A stretch of DNA of 64,000 nt from Psychrobacillus insolitus (GTDB lineage Bacteria > Bacillota > Bacilli > Bacillales_A > Planococcaceae): positions 1 through 64,000 of the forward strand of contig NZ_QKZI01000006.1 of assembly GCF_003254155.1 (NCBI RefSeq). Direction: 5' to 3'. Under the pieces are notes generated by a model, which searched no databases, was not told where the DNA came from, and worked only from the letters and a program-made list of their open reading frames with translations. Positions 32,134-43,635 of the stretch are shown here, piece after piece (within the stretch, counting starts at the first letter, position 1; each line of letters begins with the position of its first letter). The translations under genes were made by a program, and so were the position numbers.

Positions 32134-32604
32134 CTACCAGCGATAATGAGCGAAAGCTTTGTTAGCTTCTGCCATTTTGTGAATATCTTCACGTTTTTTA
32201 ACTGCAGCACCAGTGTTGTTTGATGCATCAAGAATTTCGTTAGCTAAGCGTTCTTCCATAGTTTTTTCTCCACGAAGACGTGAATAATTAACTAAGTAGC
32301 GAAGACCTAATGTTGAACGACGATCTGTACGTACTTCAACCGGCACTTGGTAGTTTGTACCACCAACACGACGAGCGCGTACTTCAAGAACTGGCATTAC
32401 ATTGCTTAATGCAGCTTCGAATACTTCTAAAGCATCTTTACCAGAACGTTCTTTTACGATATCGAACGCTCCGTATAGGATTTTTTGAGAAGTACCTCTT
32501 TTACCATCAATCATCAATTTATTGATTAAACGAGTTACTAGTTTCGAATTATAAATCGGATCTGGTAACACGTCACGTTTGGAAACAGGACCTTTACGAG
32601 GCAT
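32134..32604 (-). CDS. rpsG: 30S ribosomal protein S7
   Basis: 156 aa, starting [20 protein letters not shown], with the [18 protein letters not shown] hairpin and the C-terminal [15 protein letters not shown]. It is a primary 16S 3'-domain assembly protein near the E site. It lies 48 bp after rpsL. Confidence 0.99.
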   Translation of the reverse strand: MPRKGPVSKRDVLPDPIYNSKLVTRLINKLMIDGKRGTSQKILYGAFDIVKERSGKDALEVFEAALSNVMPVLEVRARRVGGTNYQVPVEVRTDRRSTLGLRYLVNYSRLRGEKTMEERLANEILDASNNTGAAVKKREDIHKMAEANKAFAHYRW

Positions 32605-32652
32605 GTGTTTTCCTCCTTTCGACGAATGTCAAATTATTAATTTATTTTAAAA

Positions 32653-33075
32653 TTAGTTTTTCTTTTCTTTCGGGCGTTTAGCACCGTATAATGAACGACT
32701 TTGTTTACGTCCAGTAACACCAGCTGTATCAAGAGCTCCACGTACGATATGGTAACGTACACCAGCTAAGTCTTTTACGCGTCCTCCACGGATAAGTACA
32801 ACACTATGTTCTTGTAGGTTGTGACCTTCACCAGGAATATAAGCAGTAACCTCTAACGTATTAGTTAAACGTACACGCGCATATTTACGAAGTGCTGAGT
32901 TTGGCTTTCTTGGCGTCATAGTTCCAACACGAGTACAAACCCCACGTTTTTGCGGTGAGTTAAGATTTGTAGCAGATTTTTTAAAACTGTTATAACCTTT
33001 TCCTAAAGCAGGAGATTTTGACTTCGTGATGTTGGATTTACGAGGCTTACGTACCAATTGATTAATTGTAGGCAT
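32653..33075 (-). CDS. rpsL: 30S ribosomal protein S12 with Arg56 and Ala104
   Basis: 140 aa decoding-centre protein. The two signature loops are present but each carries a substitution. Residues 53-60 read MTPRKPNS, with AGA (Arg56) where B. subtilis has Lys56 (E. coli Lys42). Residues 100-106 read VKDLAGV, with GCT (Ala104) where E. coli and B. subtilis have the conserved Pro (E. coli Pro90). Lys101 (E. coli Lys87) is kept. Both positions are classical sites of streptomycin resistance or accuracy change. They may be natural lineage variation. The gene leads rpsG-fusA-tuf. Confidence 0.98.
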   Translation of the reverse strand: MPTINQLVRKPRKSNITKSKSPALGKGYNSFKKSATNLNSPQKRGVCTRVGTMTPRKPNSALRKYARVRLTNTLEVTAYIPGEGHNLQEHSVVLIRGGRVKDLAGVRYHIVRGALDTAGVTGRKQSRSLYGAKRPKEKKN

Positions 33076-33139
33076 CGATTATTCCTCCCTTCATTTGTTC
33101 TTTTTAATACCACACATCCAGGTGGTTCATTTTTTGGGT

Positions 33140-33178
33140 AAAAACAAAAGTTTTTGTGTTTTACACAAAAACAGTTAC
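33140..33178 (-). terminator. Attenuator-like hairpin between rplGB and rpsL
   Basis: The minus strand reads GTTTTTGTGT-AAA-ACACAAAAAC followed by TTTTGTTTTT. It overlaps the rplGB stop codon. It may partly terminate or tune read-through into rpsL, since no separate rpsL promoter was found. Confidence 0.6.
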
Positions 33179-33423
33179 ACAGTAATAGCTACTAACGATG
33201 CGCCTATGCGCAATCCACAAGCCTTACCAAGATCTATTTTAGACTCAACATAGTGAATTAGAACATTGTTTTCTTGTGCTGTAAGTCGTGCTAGTTCAAT
33301 AATCCTAACATCTACATCAAGTGCAATATAAACTTCTTTGACAAGTCCATTTTTCATTGCTTTTACTGCTTGCTTTGTACCAATGATTGTTTTTTTTTCT
33401 TGTTTCACTTTTTCATAAGACAT
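33175..33423 (-). CDS. rplGB: L7Ae-family K-turn-binding protein RplGB (YbxF)
   Basis: 82 aa L7Ae/L30e-like RNA-binding protein (KTIIGTKQAVKAMKNG at the start, CGLRIGASLVAITV at the end). B. subtilis YbxF binds kink-turn RNA; its cellular role is unclear. It lies between rpoC and rpsL and is the first gene after the str promoter. Confidence 0.93.
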   Translation of the reverse strand: MSYEKVKQEKKTIIGTKQAVKAMKNGLVKEVYIALDVDVRIIELARLTAQENNVLIHYVESKIDLGKACGLRIGASLVAITV

Positions 33424-33470
33424 TTACATATCCTCCAAAGCTACAAGTCAGATAACTATCAACCTTAAAT

Positions 33471-33499
33471 ATTTTAACATCCATATAAACCAGTGTCAA
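33471..33499 (-). promoter_or_regulatory. str operon promoter
   Basis: TTGACA (33494-33499), 17 bp, TAAAAT (33471-33476) on the minus strand, between the rpoC terminator and rplGB. Confidence 0.85.
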
Positions 33500-33509
33500 C
33501 ACAAATCAT

Positions 33510-33550
33510 AAAAATATTTAGGGAGAGAAGTAATATACTTTCTCCCTAAT
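33510..33550 (-). terminator. rpoBC terminator
   Basis: On the minus strand TTAGGGAGA ... TCTCCCTAA is followed by ATATTTTT. The 14-nt loop is larger than usual. Confidence 0.85.
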
Positions 33551-33558
33551 TGATTTTT

Positions 33559-36500
33559 TTACTCAGCGCTTACTACTTCTTTATCAGCATTTGATTCATT
33601 TTTTGTGATTTTAATTTGACGATAACGTTGCATACCTGTACCAGCCGGAACTAGTTTCCCGATAATTACGTTTTCTTTTAATCCAAGTAATTCATCACGT
33701 TTTCCTTTGATTGCTGCATCCGTTAAGACACGAGTCGTTTCTTGGAATGACGCTGCAGATAAGAATGATTCTGTTTCAAGAGATGCCTTTGTAATACCAA
33801 GGATAACCGGGCGACAAGTTGCAGGAATCTTCCCTTGAAGAACTGCATCTTTGTTTGCTTCAGCAAATTGGTGAATATCAAGCAATGAACCTGGAAGTAA
33901 TTCTGTTTCTCCCGCTTCGATAACACGAATTTTACGCATCATTTGGCGAACCATTACTTCAATATGTTTATCACCGATCTCTACCCCTTGCATACGGTAA
34001 ACTTTTTGTACTTCTTTTAACAAATACACTTGAACAGTATTTACATCTTTTACTCGTAACAATTCTTTTGGATCTATAGAACCTTCAGTTAATACTTCTC
34101 CACGTTCAATCACATCTTCTAGTTGAACTTTTAGACGTGCGTTATATGGAGCAAGGTATTTACGTGTTTCTACATTACCTTGAATTGTAATTTCTTTTTG
34201 TCCTTCTCTAATTTCCTCGATTTCAGTAACGATACCTGAAATTTCGGAAATAACAGCTTGACCTTTTGGATGACGAGACTCGAAAATCTCTTGGATACGT
34301 GGAAGACCTTGTGTAATATCGTCTCCAGCAACCCCACCTGTATGGAATGTACGCATTGTTAACTGTGTACCTGGTTCACCAATAGATTGAGCTGCAATAA
34401 TACCTACTGCTTCTCCAACCTCTACTGTATCTCCAGTTGCTAAGTTAAGTCCGTAACATTTTTTACAAACACCGTGTTTAGTATTACATGTAAATGCTGA
34501 ACGAATCGTTAACTCTTGTATACCGACTTCTTCAATAACACGAGCAACATCCTGTGTAATTAATTCATTTCTTGCTAAAATAACTTCATTTGTAGTTGGG
34601 TGGAATATTGTTTTCTTCGTATGGCGACCTACAATACGTTCACCAAACTCTTCAATAACTTCCGTCCCATCCATAAGAGAGCCAATTAGTAAGCCACGAT
34701 CTGTTCCACAATCTTCTTCTCGAATTATTACATCTTGTGCTACATCTACTAAACGACGAGTTAAGTAACCTGAATCGGCTGTTTTAAGTGCTGTATCCGC
34801 AAGACCTTTACGAGCTCCATGTGTAGAGATGAAGTATTCAAGTACGGTTAAACCTTCACGGAACGATGATTTAATCGGAAGTTCGATAATTCGACCAGCC
34901 GGATTGGCCATCAGTCCACGCATACCTGCAAGTTGAGTGAAGTTGGATGCATTACCACGGGCACCTGAATCAGCCATCATGTAGATCGGGTTCATATTAT
35001 CAAGAGTTTTCATCAGTTTCTCTTGAATAATTTCTTTCGCTTTACTCCAATGTCCAATAACACTAGCGTAACGCTCTTCTTCCGTAATTAATCCACGACG
35101 GAATTGTTTTAATACCTTATCTACTTTTCCTTGTGCTTCTTCAAGAATTTCACCTTTGTCAGGAAGTACCACGATATCAGAGATACCAATTGTAATACCA
35201 GCTTTAGTTGAATATTTAAATCCAAGAGCCTTCATGCGATCTAGCATTTTAGACGTTTCAGTAATATGGAATGATTTAAATACTTCCGCAATAATATTAC
35301 CTAGAATTTTTTTCTTAAATGGTTCAACAAGTTCTGCAGCTTCGATATGTTTTCTTACATCAGTTGTTGTAGGAACAAAATATTTTGCAGGAGTTTCAGT
35401 TTGTAAATTGAAATCCGTTGGTTCGTTAATGTAAGGGAACGTTTCTGGTAGTATTTCATTGAAAATTACTTTACCAACAGTCGTTAACAATAACATTTTA
35501 TTTTGTTCTTCTGAAAATGTTTGATTATTAAGTGATGATGCATCAATTGCGATACGAGAATGCAAATGTACATGACCAGTACTATAAGCAAGTAGTACTT
35601 CTTCTGGACCAAAGAAAGTGGTACCTTCTCCAGTTGCACCTTTACGCTCTAAAGTTAAGTAATAGTTTCCTAAAACCATATCTTGAGATGGTGTAACTAC
35701 GGGTTTTCCATCTTTCGGGTTCAAAATGTTTTGTGCTGCAAGCATTAGTAAACGAGCTTCTGCTTGTGCTTCAGAAGATAAAGGAACGTGAACTGCCATT
35801 TGGTCACCATCAAAGTCAGCGTTGTATGCTGTACATACTAGAGGATGAAGACGAATTGCACGACCTTCTACTAATGTTGGTTCGAATGCTTGGATACCTA
35901 GACGGTGAAGAGTTGGTGCACGGTTTAATAAAACCGGATGCTCCTTAATAACATCTTCTAGTACATCCCAAACTTCTGCGTGCATACGCTCAATTTTACG
36001 TTTTGCACTCTTAATGTTGTGTGCTAAGCCACGTTCAACAAGTTCTTTCATAACGAATGGTTTGAATAATTCAATTGCCATTTCTTTTGGAAGACCACAT
36101 TGATACATTTTTAAGTTTGGTCCTACTACGATTACTGAACGACCAGAGTAGTCTACACGTTTACCTAGTAAGTTTTGACGGAAACGACCTTGTTTCCCTT
36201 TTAACATATGTGAAAGAGATTTCAATGGGCGATTACCAGGTCCTGTTACCGGACGGCCACGACGACCATTGTCAATCAATGCATCTACAGCTTCTTGTAA
36301 CATACGTTTTTCATTTTGAACGATGATGCTAGGAGCACCAAGGTCTAATAAACGTTTTAAACGGTTGTTACGGTTAATTACGCGACGGTATAAATCATTT
36401 AAATCAGAAGTAGCGAAGCGTCCTCCATCTAATTGAACCATCGGACGTAATTCAGGTGGTATTACAGGAAGAACATCTAGAATCATCCAATCCGGCTTGT

Positions 36501-37161
36501 TACCAGAGTTACGGAAAGATTCCACAACCTCTAAGCGTTTAATCGCACGAGTACGACGTTGCCCTTGAGCTGTTTTCAACTCTTCTTTTAAGTGCACGGT
36601 TTCTCCTTCTAAATCAATTTCTTGAAGTAGACGTTTGATAGCCTCTGCACCCATTGCCGCTTGGAATTTACTCCCAAACTTATCGCGATATGCACGGTAT
36701 TCTTTTTCAGAAAGCAATTGTTTCTTTTCAAGCGGTGTGTCTGCTGGCTCTATTACTACATAAGAAGCAAAATAAATTACTTCTTCAAGTGATCTAGGAG
36801 ACATATCTAAGAGAAGTCCCATACGACTCGGAATCCCTTTGAAGTACCAGATATGAGAAACTGGTGCAGCTAATTCAATATGGCCCATACGTTCACGACG
36901 TACTTTAGAACGTGTTACTTCTACTCCACATCGATCACATACGACACCTTTATAACGAACTCGTTTATATTTACCGCAATGACATTCCCAGTCCTTTGTA
37001 GGACCAAAAATACGCTCACAGAATAAGCCATCTTTTTCTGGTTTTAACGTACGGTAGTTAATTGTTTCTGGTTTTTTGACTTCCCCGTAAGACCATGAAC
37101 GGATTTTATCAGGTGAAGCTAAACCAATTTTCATATACTCAAAATTATTTACATCTATCAA
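33559..37161 (-). CDS. rpoC: RNA polymerase beta' subunit
   Basis: 1200 aa. The N-terminal zinc finger [19 protein letters not shown] is followed by the catalytic loop [12 protein letters not shown] with three Mg-binding Asp. A trigger-loop region and a second zinc site, [13 protein letters not shown], follow. The start is TTG at 37161 ([19 protein letters not shown]), behind GGGAGGTAGGCTCC. It lies 114 bp after rpoB; that gap contains a perfect hairpin. Confidence 0.99.
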   Translation of the reverse strand: MIDVNNFEYMKIGLASPDKIRSWSYGEVKKPETINYRTLKPEKDGLFCERIFGPTKDWECHCGKYKRVRYKGVVCDRCGVEVTRSKVRRERMGHIELAAPVSHIWYFKGIPSRMGLLLDMSPRSLEEVIYFASYVVIEPADTPLEKKQLLSEKEYRAYRDKFGSKFQAAMGAEAIKRLLQEIDLEGETVHLKEELKTAQGQRRTRAIKRLEVVESFRNSGNKPDWMILDVLPVIPPELRPMVQLDGGRFATSDLNDLYRRVINRNNRLKRLLDLGAPSIIVQNEKRMLQEAVDALIDNGRRGRPVTGPGNRPLKSLSHMLKGKQGRFRQNLLGKRVDYSGRSVIVVGPNLKMYQCGLPKEMAIELFKPFVMKELVERGLAHNIKSAKRKIERMHAEVWDVLEDVIKEHPVLLNRAPTLHRLGIQAFEPTLVEGRAIRLHPLVCTAYNADFDGDQMAVHVPLSSEAQAEARLLMLAAQNILNPKDGKPVVTPSQDMVLGNYYLTLERKGATGEGTTFFGPEEVLLAYSTGHVHLHSRIAIDASSLNNQTFSEEQNKMLLLTTVGKVIFNEILPETFPYINEPTDFNLQTETPAKYFVPTTTDVRKHIEAAELVEPFKKKILGNIIAEVFKSFHITETSKMLDRMKALGFKYSTKAGITIGISDIVVLPDKGEILEEAQGKVDKVLKQFRRGLITEEERYASVIGHWSKAKEIIQEKLMKTLDNMNPIYMMADSGARGNASNFTQLAGMRGLMANPAGRIIELPIKSSFREGLTVLEYFISTHGARKGLADTALKTADSGYLTRRLVDVAQDVIIREEDCGTDRGLLIGSLMDGTEVIEEFGERIVGRHTKKTIFHPTTNEVILARNELITQDVARVIEEVGIQELTIRSAFTCNTKHGVCKKCYGLNLATGDTVEVGEAVGIIAAQSIGEPGTQLTMRTFHTGGVAGDDITQGLPRIQEIFESRHPKGQAVISEISGIVTEIEEIREGQKEITIQGNVETRKYLAPYNARLKVQLEDVIERGEVLTEGSIDPKELLRVKDVNTVQVYLLKEVQKVYRMQGVEIGDKHIEVMVRQMMRKIRVIEAGETELLPGSLLDIHQFAEANKDAVLQGKIPATCRPVILGITKASLETESFLSAASFQETTRVLTDAAIKGKRDELLGLKENVIIGKLVPAGTGMQRYRQIKITKNESNADKEVVSAE

Positions 37162-37240
37162 GGAGCCTACCTCCCTTTAGTCTTGTGTCTTTGAAAGACT
37201 TTCCAAGTAGCTCTGCATTATGCAATTTTATACGGAAATA

Positions 37241-37261
37241 CGGACAGGTATCACCTGTCCG
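37241..37261. repeat. Perfect hairpin between rpoB and rpoC
   Basis: CGGACAGGT-ATC-ACCTGTCCG: a 9-bp stem with a 3-nt loop and no T-tract. Possibly an RNA processing or stability element in the rpoBC transcript; the role is not known from the sequence. Confidence 0.65.
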
Positions 37262-37275
37262 ATTATTATTGGCTT

Positions 37276-40200
37276 TTATTCTACAGTTCCAACTGGTTCT
37301 TCTTCATTCACCACTGGCAAAATCCCAAGTGCGTCAGCTGCAGGTAAATCTTCATCTTCATCTAAATCACGAAGCTCAATTTCATCTTCGTTAATGTTCA
37401 ACATTTTAACATCCATCCCTAAACTTTGTAATTCCTTGATCAATACTTTGAATGATTCAGGAACACCAGGTTCTGGAACACTTTCCCCTTTAACAATTGC
37501 TTCATACGTTTTTACACGTCCAACAACGTCATCGGATTTAACTGTTAAAATTTCTTGTAGTGTGTAAGCAGCACCATAAGCTTCTAAAGCCCATACTTCC
37601 ATCTCTCCGAAACGTTGTCCACCGAATTGCGCTTTCCCTCCAAGAGGCTGTTGCGTAACTAGTGAGTAAGGTCCAGTTGAACGAGCATGTAACTTATCAT
37701 CAACCATGTGGGCAAGTTTAATCATATACATAACCCCAACAGAAACGCGGTTATCAAATGGTTCACCTGAACGACCGTCATAAAGGGTCGTTTTACCATC
37801 ACGGTTAAGTCCCGCTTCTTCCATTGTCGACCAAACATCTTCTTCGTTGGCACCATCAAATACTGGAGATGCCGTATGGATACCAAGAATTTTTGAAGCC
37901 ATACCTAAATGTAGCTCCAATACTTGCCCAATATTCATACGAGAAGGTACGCCCAGTGGATTTAACATAATATCAACTGGTGTTCCGTCTGGAAGGTAAG
38001 GCATATCTTCTTCCGGAAGGATACGAGAGATAACCCCTTTGTTACCATGACGGCCGGCCATTTTATCTCCAACGGAGATTTTACGTTTTTGAACGATATA
38101 AGCACGGACTAATTGGTTAACTCCAGGAGATAACTCATCTCCATCTTCACGATTGAAGACTTTAACATCTAAAATAATCCCACCAGCACCATGGGGTACA
38201 CGCAGTGATGTATCACGAACTTCTCGTGCTTTTTCTCCAAAGATTGCATGAAGTAAACGCTCTTCTGCAGTTAGTTCTGTAACCCCTTTTGGTGTTACTT
38301 TCCCAACTAGAATGTCTCCATCACGAACTTCAGCACCAATACGGATAATTCCACGGTCGTCCAAGTTGCGAAGTGCATCTTCTCCGACGTTTGGAATATC
38401 TCTTGTGATTTCCTCCGGCCCAAGCTTAGTATCACGTGATTCTGATTCATACTCTTCAATATGAACTGAAGTGTATACATCGTCTTTCACTAGACGTTCA
38501 CTCATAATAACGGCATCCTCGTAGTTATATCCGTCCCATGTCATGAACGCTACTAGAACGTTACGTCCTAAAGCTAACTCTGCTTTTTCCATAGAAGGAC
38601 CATCTGCAAGAATATCAAGTGGTTTTACAGTGTCTCCAACTTGAACAATTGGGCGTTGATTAATAGATGTCCCGTGGTTAGATCGTTCGAATTTGTGTAC
38701 TTTGTATGAGACTAAGTCACCTTTTACTTCTTTACCATCGACTTCTTCAATGCGACGAACTCGAATTTCTCTTGCTTCAACATGCTCTACAATACCTGCA
38801 TACTTAGCAACTACTGCAGCACCTGAATCACGAGCATTTACATGTTCCATACCTGTTCCAACGAATGGTGCTTCTGGGTTCAACAATGGAACCGCTTGAC
38901 GTTGCATGTTTGCTCCCATAAGCGCACGGTTGGAGTCATCGTTTTCTAAAAACGGAATACATGCAGTCGCAGCAGAAACTACTTGTTTCGGCGAGACGTC
39001 CATGTAATCTATTTGGTCTTTTCTAAATACTGTGTTATCTCCACGGAAACGACCAACTACTTCTTCTTTAGCAAATGCACCTTCATCAGATAAAATAGAG
39101 TTCGCTTGAGCAACCACATAGTTATCCTCTTCATCAGCAGTTAAGTAGTCAATACGTGAAGTTACTAATCCAGTCTCAGGATCAACACGACGGTATGGTG
39201 TTTCAATAAATCCAAATTTATTTACTTTTGCAAAACTTGAAAGTGAGTTAATCAGTCCAATGTTTGGTCCCTCAGGAGTTTCAATTGGACACATACGACC
39301 ATAGTGAGAGTAATGAACGTCACGTACTTCGAATCCAGCACGTTCACGCGTTAAACCACCGGGCCCAAGTGCAGACAAACGACGTTTATGAGTAAGCTCA
39401 GCAAGTGGATTTGTTTGGTCCATGAACTGAGATAATTGAGAGCTACCGAAGAATTCTTTGATAGACGCAATAACAGGACGAATGTTAATCAATTGTTGTG
39501 GAACAATAGTTTGTGTGTCATTAATAGACATACGTTCACGAACCACACGTTCCATACGAGAAAGACCAATACGGAATTGGTTTTGTAATAACTCTCCTAC
39601 TGAACGTAAACGACGGTTACCGAGATGATCAATATCATCTGTGTTCCCAACGTTATATAAAAGGTTAAAGAAGTATCCAATAGAGGAAATAATATCTGCT
39701 GGCGTGATGTTTTTAATTTCAGTTTCCACATACGCATTACTGATAACATTAATCACTTTTTTCTCTTCATCATTTGGCACATAAATTTTAATTGATTGAA
39801 TCGTGATCTCGTTGTCTAAAACACCACCAACTTGCGATAATGTTTTGAACCCAATCCCACTTTCTAAATAAGGGATCAATCGATCTAGTACACGACGATC
39901 AATAAGTGTACCTTCTTCTACTAAAATCTCACCTGTTTCTGGATCCACTAGCGTCTCAGCTACTGTTTGGTTAAACAGACGATTTTTAATATCTAATTTC
40001 TTATTCATTTTGTAACGACCAACATTCGCTAAATCATAGCGTTTTGGGTCGAAGAAGCGCGAGTATAATAAGCTCTTTGCACTTTCAACTGTTGGTGGCT
40101 CACCAGGACGTAAACGCTCATAGATTTCAAGTAACGCTTTTTCAGCCGTTTCTGTGTTATCTTTTTCAAGCGTGTTACTTAAATATTCATTGTCTCCGAT

Positions 40201-40830
40201 TAAATCAATGATTTCTTGATCTGTTCCGAAGCCTAAAGCACGAAGTAAAACAGTTACAGGTAATTTACGAGTACGATCTATACGAACGTAAACAACGTCT
40301 TTGGCATCAATTTCATACTCTAACCAAGCACCACGGTTCGGTATAACTGTTGCTCCAAAGCCTTTTTTACCATTTTTATCTGTTTTATCATGGAAGTAAA
40401 CACTTGGTGAACGGACTAACTGAGATACGATTACTCGTTCAGCACCATTGATCACAAAAGTACCCGTTTCAGTCATTAATGGGAAATCTCCCATGAAGAC
40501 ATCTTGTTCTTTTACTTCGTCCGTTTCTCTGTTATGGAGACGTACTTTTACGCGAAGTGGTGCAGCGTAAGTTGTGTCACGTTCTTTTGATTCGTCGACT
40601 GAATATTTTGGATCACTTAAACTATAGTCGACAAATTCAAGTGATAGATTGCCTGTAAAGTCCTCGATCGGTGAAATATCTTTAAACATTTCACGTAATC
40701 CTTCTTCGAGGAACCATTCGTATGATACTGTTTGAATTTCGATTAAATTCGGAAGTTCTAGAACCTCACTAATACGCGCAAAACTTCTGCGCTGGCGGTG
40801 TTGCCCGTACTGAACTAGTTGACCTGTCAA
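37276..40830 (-). CDS. rpoB: RNA polymerase beta subunit
   Basis: 1184 aa. The rifampicin region ([20 protein letters not shown], then [10 protein letters not shown]) is wild type, so rifampicin sensitivity is expected from this gene. The C-terminus shows [18 protein letters not shown]. An upstream GTG (40839) is in frame, but TTG at 40830 lies 5 nt after GAGGGGTGA and starts the protein as in B. subtilis ([12 protein letters not shown]). The tail is acidic. Confidence 0.99.
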   Translation of the reverse strand: MTGQLVQYGQHRQRRSFARISEVLELPNLIEIQTVSYEWFLEEGLREMFKDISPIEDFTGNLSLEFVDYSLSDPKYSVDESKERDTTYAAPLRVKVRLHNRETDEVKEQDVFMGDFPLMTETGTFVINGAERVIVSQLVRSPSVYFHDKTDKNGKKGFGATVIPNRGAWLEYEIDAKDVVYVRIDRTRKLPVTVLLRALGFGTDQEIIDLIGDNEYLSNTLEKDNTETAEKALLEIYERLRPGEPPTVESAKSLLYSRFFDPKRYDLANVGRYKMNKKLDIKNRLFNQTVAETLVDPETGEILVEEGTLIDRRVLDRLIPYLESGIGFKTLSQVGGVLDNEITIQSIKIYVPNDEEKKVINVISNAYVETEIKNITPADIISSIGYFFNLLYNVGNTDDIDHLGNRRLRSVGELLQNQFRIGLSRMERVVRERMSINDTQTIVPQQLINIRPVIASIKEFFGSSQLSQFMDQTNPLAELTHKRRLSALGPGGLTRERAGFEVRDVHYSHYGRMCPIETPEGPNIGLINSLSSFAKVNKFGFIETPYRRVDPETGLVTSRIDYLTADEEDNYVVAQANSILSDEGAFAKEEVVGRFRGDNTVFRKDQIDYMDVSPKQVVSAATACIPFLENDDSNRALMGANMQRQAVPLLNPEAPFVGTGMEHVNARDSGAAVVAKYAGIVEHVEAREIRVRRIEEVDGKEVKGDLVSYKVHKFERSNHGTSINQRPIVQVGDTVKPLDILADGPSMEKAELALGRNVLVAFMTWDGYNYEDAVIMSERLVKDDVYTSVHIEEYESESRDTKLGPEEITRDIPNVGEDALRNLDDRGIIRIGAEVRDGDILVGKVTPKGVTELTAEERLLHAIFGEKAREVRDTSLRVPHGAGGIILDVKVFNREDGDELSPGVNQLVRAYIVQKRKISVGDKMAGRHGNKGVISRILPEEDMPYLPDGTPVDIMLNPLGVPSRMNIGQVLELHLGMASKILGIHTASPVFDGANEEDVWSTMEEAGLNRDGKTTLYDGRSGEPFDNRVSVGVMYMIKLAHMVDDKLHARSTGPYSLVTQQPLGGKAQFGGQRFGEMEVWALEAYGAAYTLQEILTVKSDDVVGRVKTYEAIVKGESVPEPGVPESFKVLIKELQSLGMDVKMLNINEDEIELRDLDEDEDLPAADALGILPVVNEEEPVGTVE

Positions 40831-41032
40831 CTCATTCACCCCTCAATAAAGCGATAATAGGTCTTTTCTATATCAACAAATTAGTGTATGATATCGAAAA
40901 GACAAAAAGAAAACGAGTTCTAAATAAGAGCTCATTTTTGATTAATTAAACTTTTCTCGGCCAGTATACCCATATTTACTACTTTTATACAAAAGGGCAC
41001 ACGTCCTCAAAATAATATTTTTGCATTTTCTT

Positions 41033-41061
41033 ATAATATCATAGCGATTTTGTCAAGTCAA
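41033..41061 (-). promoter_or_regulatory. rpoBC promoter
   Basis: TTGACT (41056-41061), 17 bp, TATTAT (41033-41038) on the minus strand. A second register, TTGACA-17-TAAGAA, overlaps it by 5 bp. The -35 covers the stop codon of the upstream methyltransferase gene. A leader of about 200 nt precedes rpoB. Confidence 0.7.
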
Positions 41062-41660
41062 TCTTTTGTAGCTTTTAAAATCCAGTAACCTTTTTCTTTA
41101 TCTACAATTTCTACTTGACCAAAAATCTCTTCTAAATAACTAAAAGTTGATGGTGCCCCTTGTTTCTTTTGAATCACAACCCACAATTCTCCCATTGAAG
41201 CCAATTTCTCGAAAGATTCCTCGTAAAAACGAAAAATTGTTTCCTTTCCAGCGCGGATGGGTGGATTAGTTATAATAGCCGCAAAGTTTGCAGTGTTAAC
41301 TGCTGACAATCCATCACTTTCATAGATTCGCACATTTTGTATCCCGTTAGCAGCAGCGTTTTTTTCCGCAAGTTGGATTGCACGTGTGTTAACATCTACC
41401 AAATGAACTGTTCTCTCTTCATTCGCTTTTGCAAATGAAAGTCCAATAGGACCATACCCACACCCTACGTCTAAAAAGTCTCCTTCTAGATCAGGCACTT
41501 TAAAAGCATTGATTAATACACGGGAGCCAAAATCTACTTCGCTCTTACTAAATACACCAGTATCTGTTTCAAATCGAAAATTATGACCAAGCAAAGGAAA
41601 ATTCCAATGGCGTGGTTTGCTCTCCGTTTGAGGTTTTCTAGAGTAATAATGATCAGACAC
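41058..41660 (-). CDS. RsmC-like class I SAM-dependent methyltransferase (YbxB)
   Basis: 200 aa with SAM-binding motif LDVGCGYGPIGL and catalytic NPPIRAGK, as in 16S rRNA guanine-N2 methyltransferases of the RsmC family. It matches B. subtilis YbxB, located between rplL and rpoB. A longer frame runs through the rplL terminator. GTG at 41660 has GGAGGG 8 nt upstream and gives the expected SDHYYSRKPQ start. The precise target is not established. Confidence 0.9.
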   Translation of the reverse strand: MSDHYYSRKPQTESKPRHWNFPLLGHNFRFETDTGVFSKSEVDFGSRVLINAFKVPDLEGDFLDVGCGYGPIGLSFAKANEERTVHLVDVNTRAIQLAEKNAAANGIQNVRIYESDGLSAVNTANFAAIITNPPIRAGKETIFRFYEESFEKLASMGELWVVIQKKQGAPSTFSYLEEIFGQVEIVDKEKGYWILKATKD

Positions 41661-41689
41661 TTCAATAACCCTCCATAATACAAACAAAG

Positions 41690-41722
41690 AAAAGCTCGTC
41701 GTTAACTGACGAGCTTTTTTCT
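41690..41722 (-). terminator. rplJL terminator
   Basis: Stem AAGCTCGTC-GTTAACT-GACGAGCTT with T-rich flanks on both strands, just downstream of rplL. Some read-through into the methyltransferase gene is expected, as no other promoter is seen for it. Confidence 0.88.
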
Positions 41723-41738
41723 TCGAACTGTACAAAAA

Positions 41739-42098
41739 TTACTTAACTTCTACGCCTGCGCCAACTTCTTCAAGTTGAGCTTTGAACGCTTCAGCTTCTT
41801 CTTTAGATACGCCTTCTTTAACAGCTTTAGGAGCGCTATCTACTACTTCTTTAGCTTCTTTCAAGCCAAGACCAGTGATTTCACGAACTACTTTGATTAC
41901 TTTGATTTTTTGAGCTCCTGCAGAAGTAAGGATTACATCAAATTCAGTTTGTTCTTCAGCTACAACAGCACCGCCTGCAGCTGCTGCTACTGGAGCTGCT
42001 GCTGTTACTCCGAATTCTTCTTCGATTGCTTTTACTAAGTCGTTTAACTCAAGAACTGTCATTGATTTGATAGCTTCTAAAATTTGTTCGTTATTCAT
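41739..42098 (-). CDS. rplL: 50S ribosomal protein L7/L12
   Basis: 119 aa: an N-terminal dimerization helix region, an Ala-rich hinge ([10 protein letters not shown] at about 35-44) and a C-terminal factor-binding domain with [18 protein letters not shown]. It is the stalk protein recruiting GTPase factors. It lies 70 bp after rplJ. Confidence 0.99.
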   Translation of the reverse strand: MNNEQILEAIKSMTVLELNDLVKAIEEEFGVTAAAPVAAAAGGAVVAEEQTEFDVILTSAGAQKIKVIKVVREITGLGLKEAKEVVDSAPKAVKEGVSKEEAEAFKAQLEEVGAGVEVK

Positions 42099-42168
42099 GT
42101 TATTTTCCTCCTATGATTGGATAGTTTTTTAGGCTATATGCCCTTTTTTCGTTAAGCCGCGTAATAAA

Positions 42169-42669
42169 TTATGCGCCTTGTTCTTCTTTTTGTTCTGCAA
42201 CAGCTTTTGTTGCAAGTGCAAAATTGCGTACTGGAGCTTGAAGTACTGAAAGAAGCATAGAAAGTAGACCTTCGCGAGATGGAAGTTCCGCTAATGCTTT
42301 AACATCTTCAGCTGAAGAAACAGTTCCTTCAATGATACCAGCTTTAATTTCAAGCTTTTCGTTCTTTTTAGCAAAATCATTTATGATTTTTGCAGGTGCG
42401 ATTACATCTTCGTTAGAAAATGCAATTGCGTTTGGACCAACAAGGTATTCGTTAACCCCATCAACTCCAGCAATTTCAGTAGCGCGACGTGTAAGCGAGT
42501 TTTTGTAAACTTTGAATTCCACGCCAGCTTCACGAAGTTGTTTACGTAGTTCAGTTACTTGCGCAACGTTTAAACCACGGTAGTCAACTACTACTACAGA
42601 TGCAGCAGCTTTAAATTTCTCTGCAATATCTTGAACTTGCACTTGTTTAATTTCAATTGCTTTGCTCAT
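42169..42669 (-). CDS. rplJ: 50S ribosomal protein L10
   Basis: 166 aa, equal to B. subtilis L10. It has [21 protein letters not shown] and a C-terminal L12-binding helix. The frame opens 27 nt earlier, but ATG at 42669 follows GGAGGTGCCAAG. The protein anchors the L12 stalk. Expression is probably controlled by L10 binding to its own leader. Confidence 0.98.
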   Translation of the reverse strand: MSKAIEIKQVQVQDIAEKFKAAASVVVVDYRGLNVAQVTELRKQLREAGVEFKVYKNSLTRRATEIAGVDGVNEYLVGPNAIAFSNEDVIAPAKIINDFAKKNEKLEIKAGIIEGTVSSAEDVKALAELPSREGLLSMLLSVLQAPVRNFALATKAVAEQKEEQGA

Positions 42670-42705
42670 CTTGGCACCTCCTATAAGATTGGCCATTTAT
42701 ACCGA

Positions 42706-42742
42706 CAAAAGAAAAGCCTCTAATCTACGAATAGACAGAGGC
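42706..42742 (-). terminator. L10-leader attenuator hairpin
   Basis: On the minus strand GCCTCTGTCTA-TTCG-TAGATTAGAGGC is followed by TTTTCTTTT, between the L10-binding leader and rplJ. It is a plausible regulated terminator. Confidence 0.75.
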
Positions 42743-42776
42743 AGAAAGTCATCATCTAATAAGAATCTGAATTTAC

Positions 42777-42828
42777 TTGTCCTCGGTAGGTTATTAAGTG
42801 ACAAGTCACTCCTACTGTCTTCGGTACG
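42777..42828 (-). ncRNA. Ribosomal protein L10 leader
   Basis: The minus strand contains CCGAAGACAGTAGGAGTGAC and TTAATAACCTACCGAGGAC. These are the paired segments typical of the L10 (rplJL) autoregulatory leader (Rfam L10_leader, from memory): GTAGG pairs with CCTAC, and the unpaired GAAGAC/GAGGAC flanks are as expected. Confidence 0.85.
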
Positions 42829-42852
42829 AATGTATATTTAACAACAAAAGCC

Positions 42853-42881
42853 ATCTTATCAGATAGACTTTTGTCTGTCAA
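42853..42881 (-). promoter_or_regulatory. rplJL promoter
   Basis: TTGACA (42876-42881), 17 bp, TAAGAT (42853-42858) on the minus strand, immediately downstream of the rplA stop. It is overlapped by the inverted repeat GACAAAAGTCTATCTGATA-type sequence. Confidence 0.85.
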
Positions 42882-42886
42882 TAATT

Positions 42887-43582
42887 TTATTTTGCAACAC
42901 TTGATGCGTCAACTTTAACAGCTGGACCCATTGTAGTAGTAACATTTACAGATTTCATGTAAATACCTTTAGAGGCAGCAGGTTTTGCTTTTTGAATTAC
43001 TTCAAATACCGCTAAGAAGTTTTCTACTAGTTTATCGTCCTCGAAAGAAACTTTACCAATTGGAGCATGAATGATCCCGGCTTTGTCAGCACGGTATTCT
43101 ACTTTACCAGCTTTAATTTCTTCGATTGCTTTAGTTACGTCAAATGTAACTGTACCTGTTTTTGGATTTGGCATTAAGCCTTTAGGTCCAAGTACACGAC
43201 CGATTTTACCAACTTCACCCATCATGTCTGGAGTAGCTACGATAACATCGAAGTCAAACCATCCTTGTTGAATTTTGTTGATGTATTCAGCATCGCCTAC
43301 GTAGTCTGCACCAGCAGCTTCAGCTTCTTTTACTTTTTCACCCTTAGCGAATACTAATACGCGTTGAGTTTTACCAGTACCGTTTGGTAGCACTACTGCT
43401 CCACGGATTTGTTGGTCATTTTTACGAGTATCGATTCCTAAACGGAAAGCAACCTCTACAGTTGCATCAAAATTAACTGTGCTTGTTTTTTTAGCAAGCT
43501 CAATCGCTTCTTTAGCTGTGTATACTTTGTTAGACTCAACTAATTTAGCTGCTTCTTGTAATTTTTTACCTTTGTTAGCCAT
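42887..43582 (-). CDS. rplA: 50S ribosomal protein L1
   Basis: 231 aa with the signature [20 protein letters not shown] and [12 protein letters not shown]. It lies in the L1 stalk near the E site. It is second in the rplK-rplA operon, 130 bp after rplK. The start ATG (43582) follows AAGGAGGACATTTTAAA. Confidence 0.99.
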   Translation of the reverse strand: MANKGKKLQEAAKLVESNKVYTAKEAIELAKKTSTVNFDATVEVAFRLGIDTRKNDQQIRGAVVLPNGTGKTQRVLVFAKGEKVKEAEAAGADYVGDAEYINKIQQGWFDFDVIVATPDMMGEVGKIGRVLGPKGLMPNPKTGTVTFDVTKAIEEIKAGKVEYRADKAGIIHAPIGKVSFEDDKLVENFLAVFEVIQKAKPAASKGIYMKSVNVTTTMGPAVKVDASSVAK

Positions 43583-43635
43583 TTTAAAATGTCCTCCTTG
43601 ATAGTGGTTTTAGCGGAATAAACCTCCCACGTGTA

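Noticed and set aside
37276-40830. Rifampicin-resistance change in RpoB
   Set aside because: The rifampicin region is wild type at all positions I can recall.
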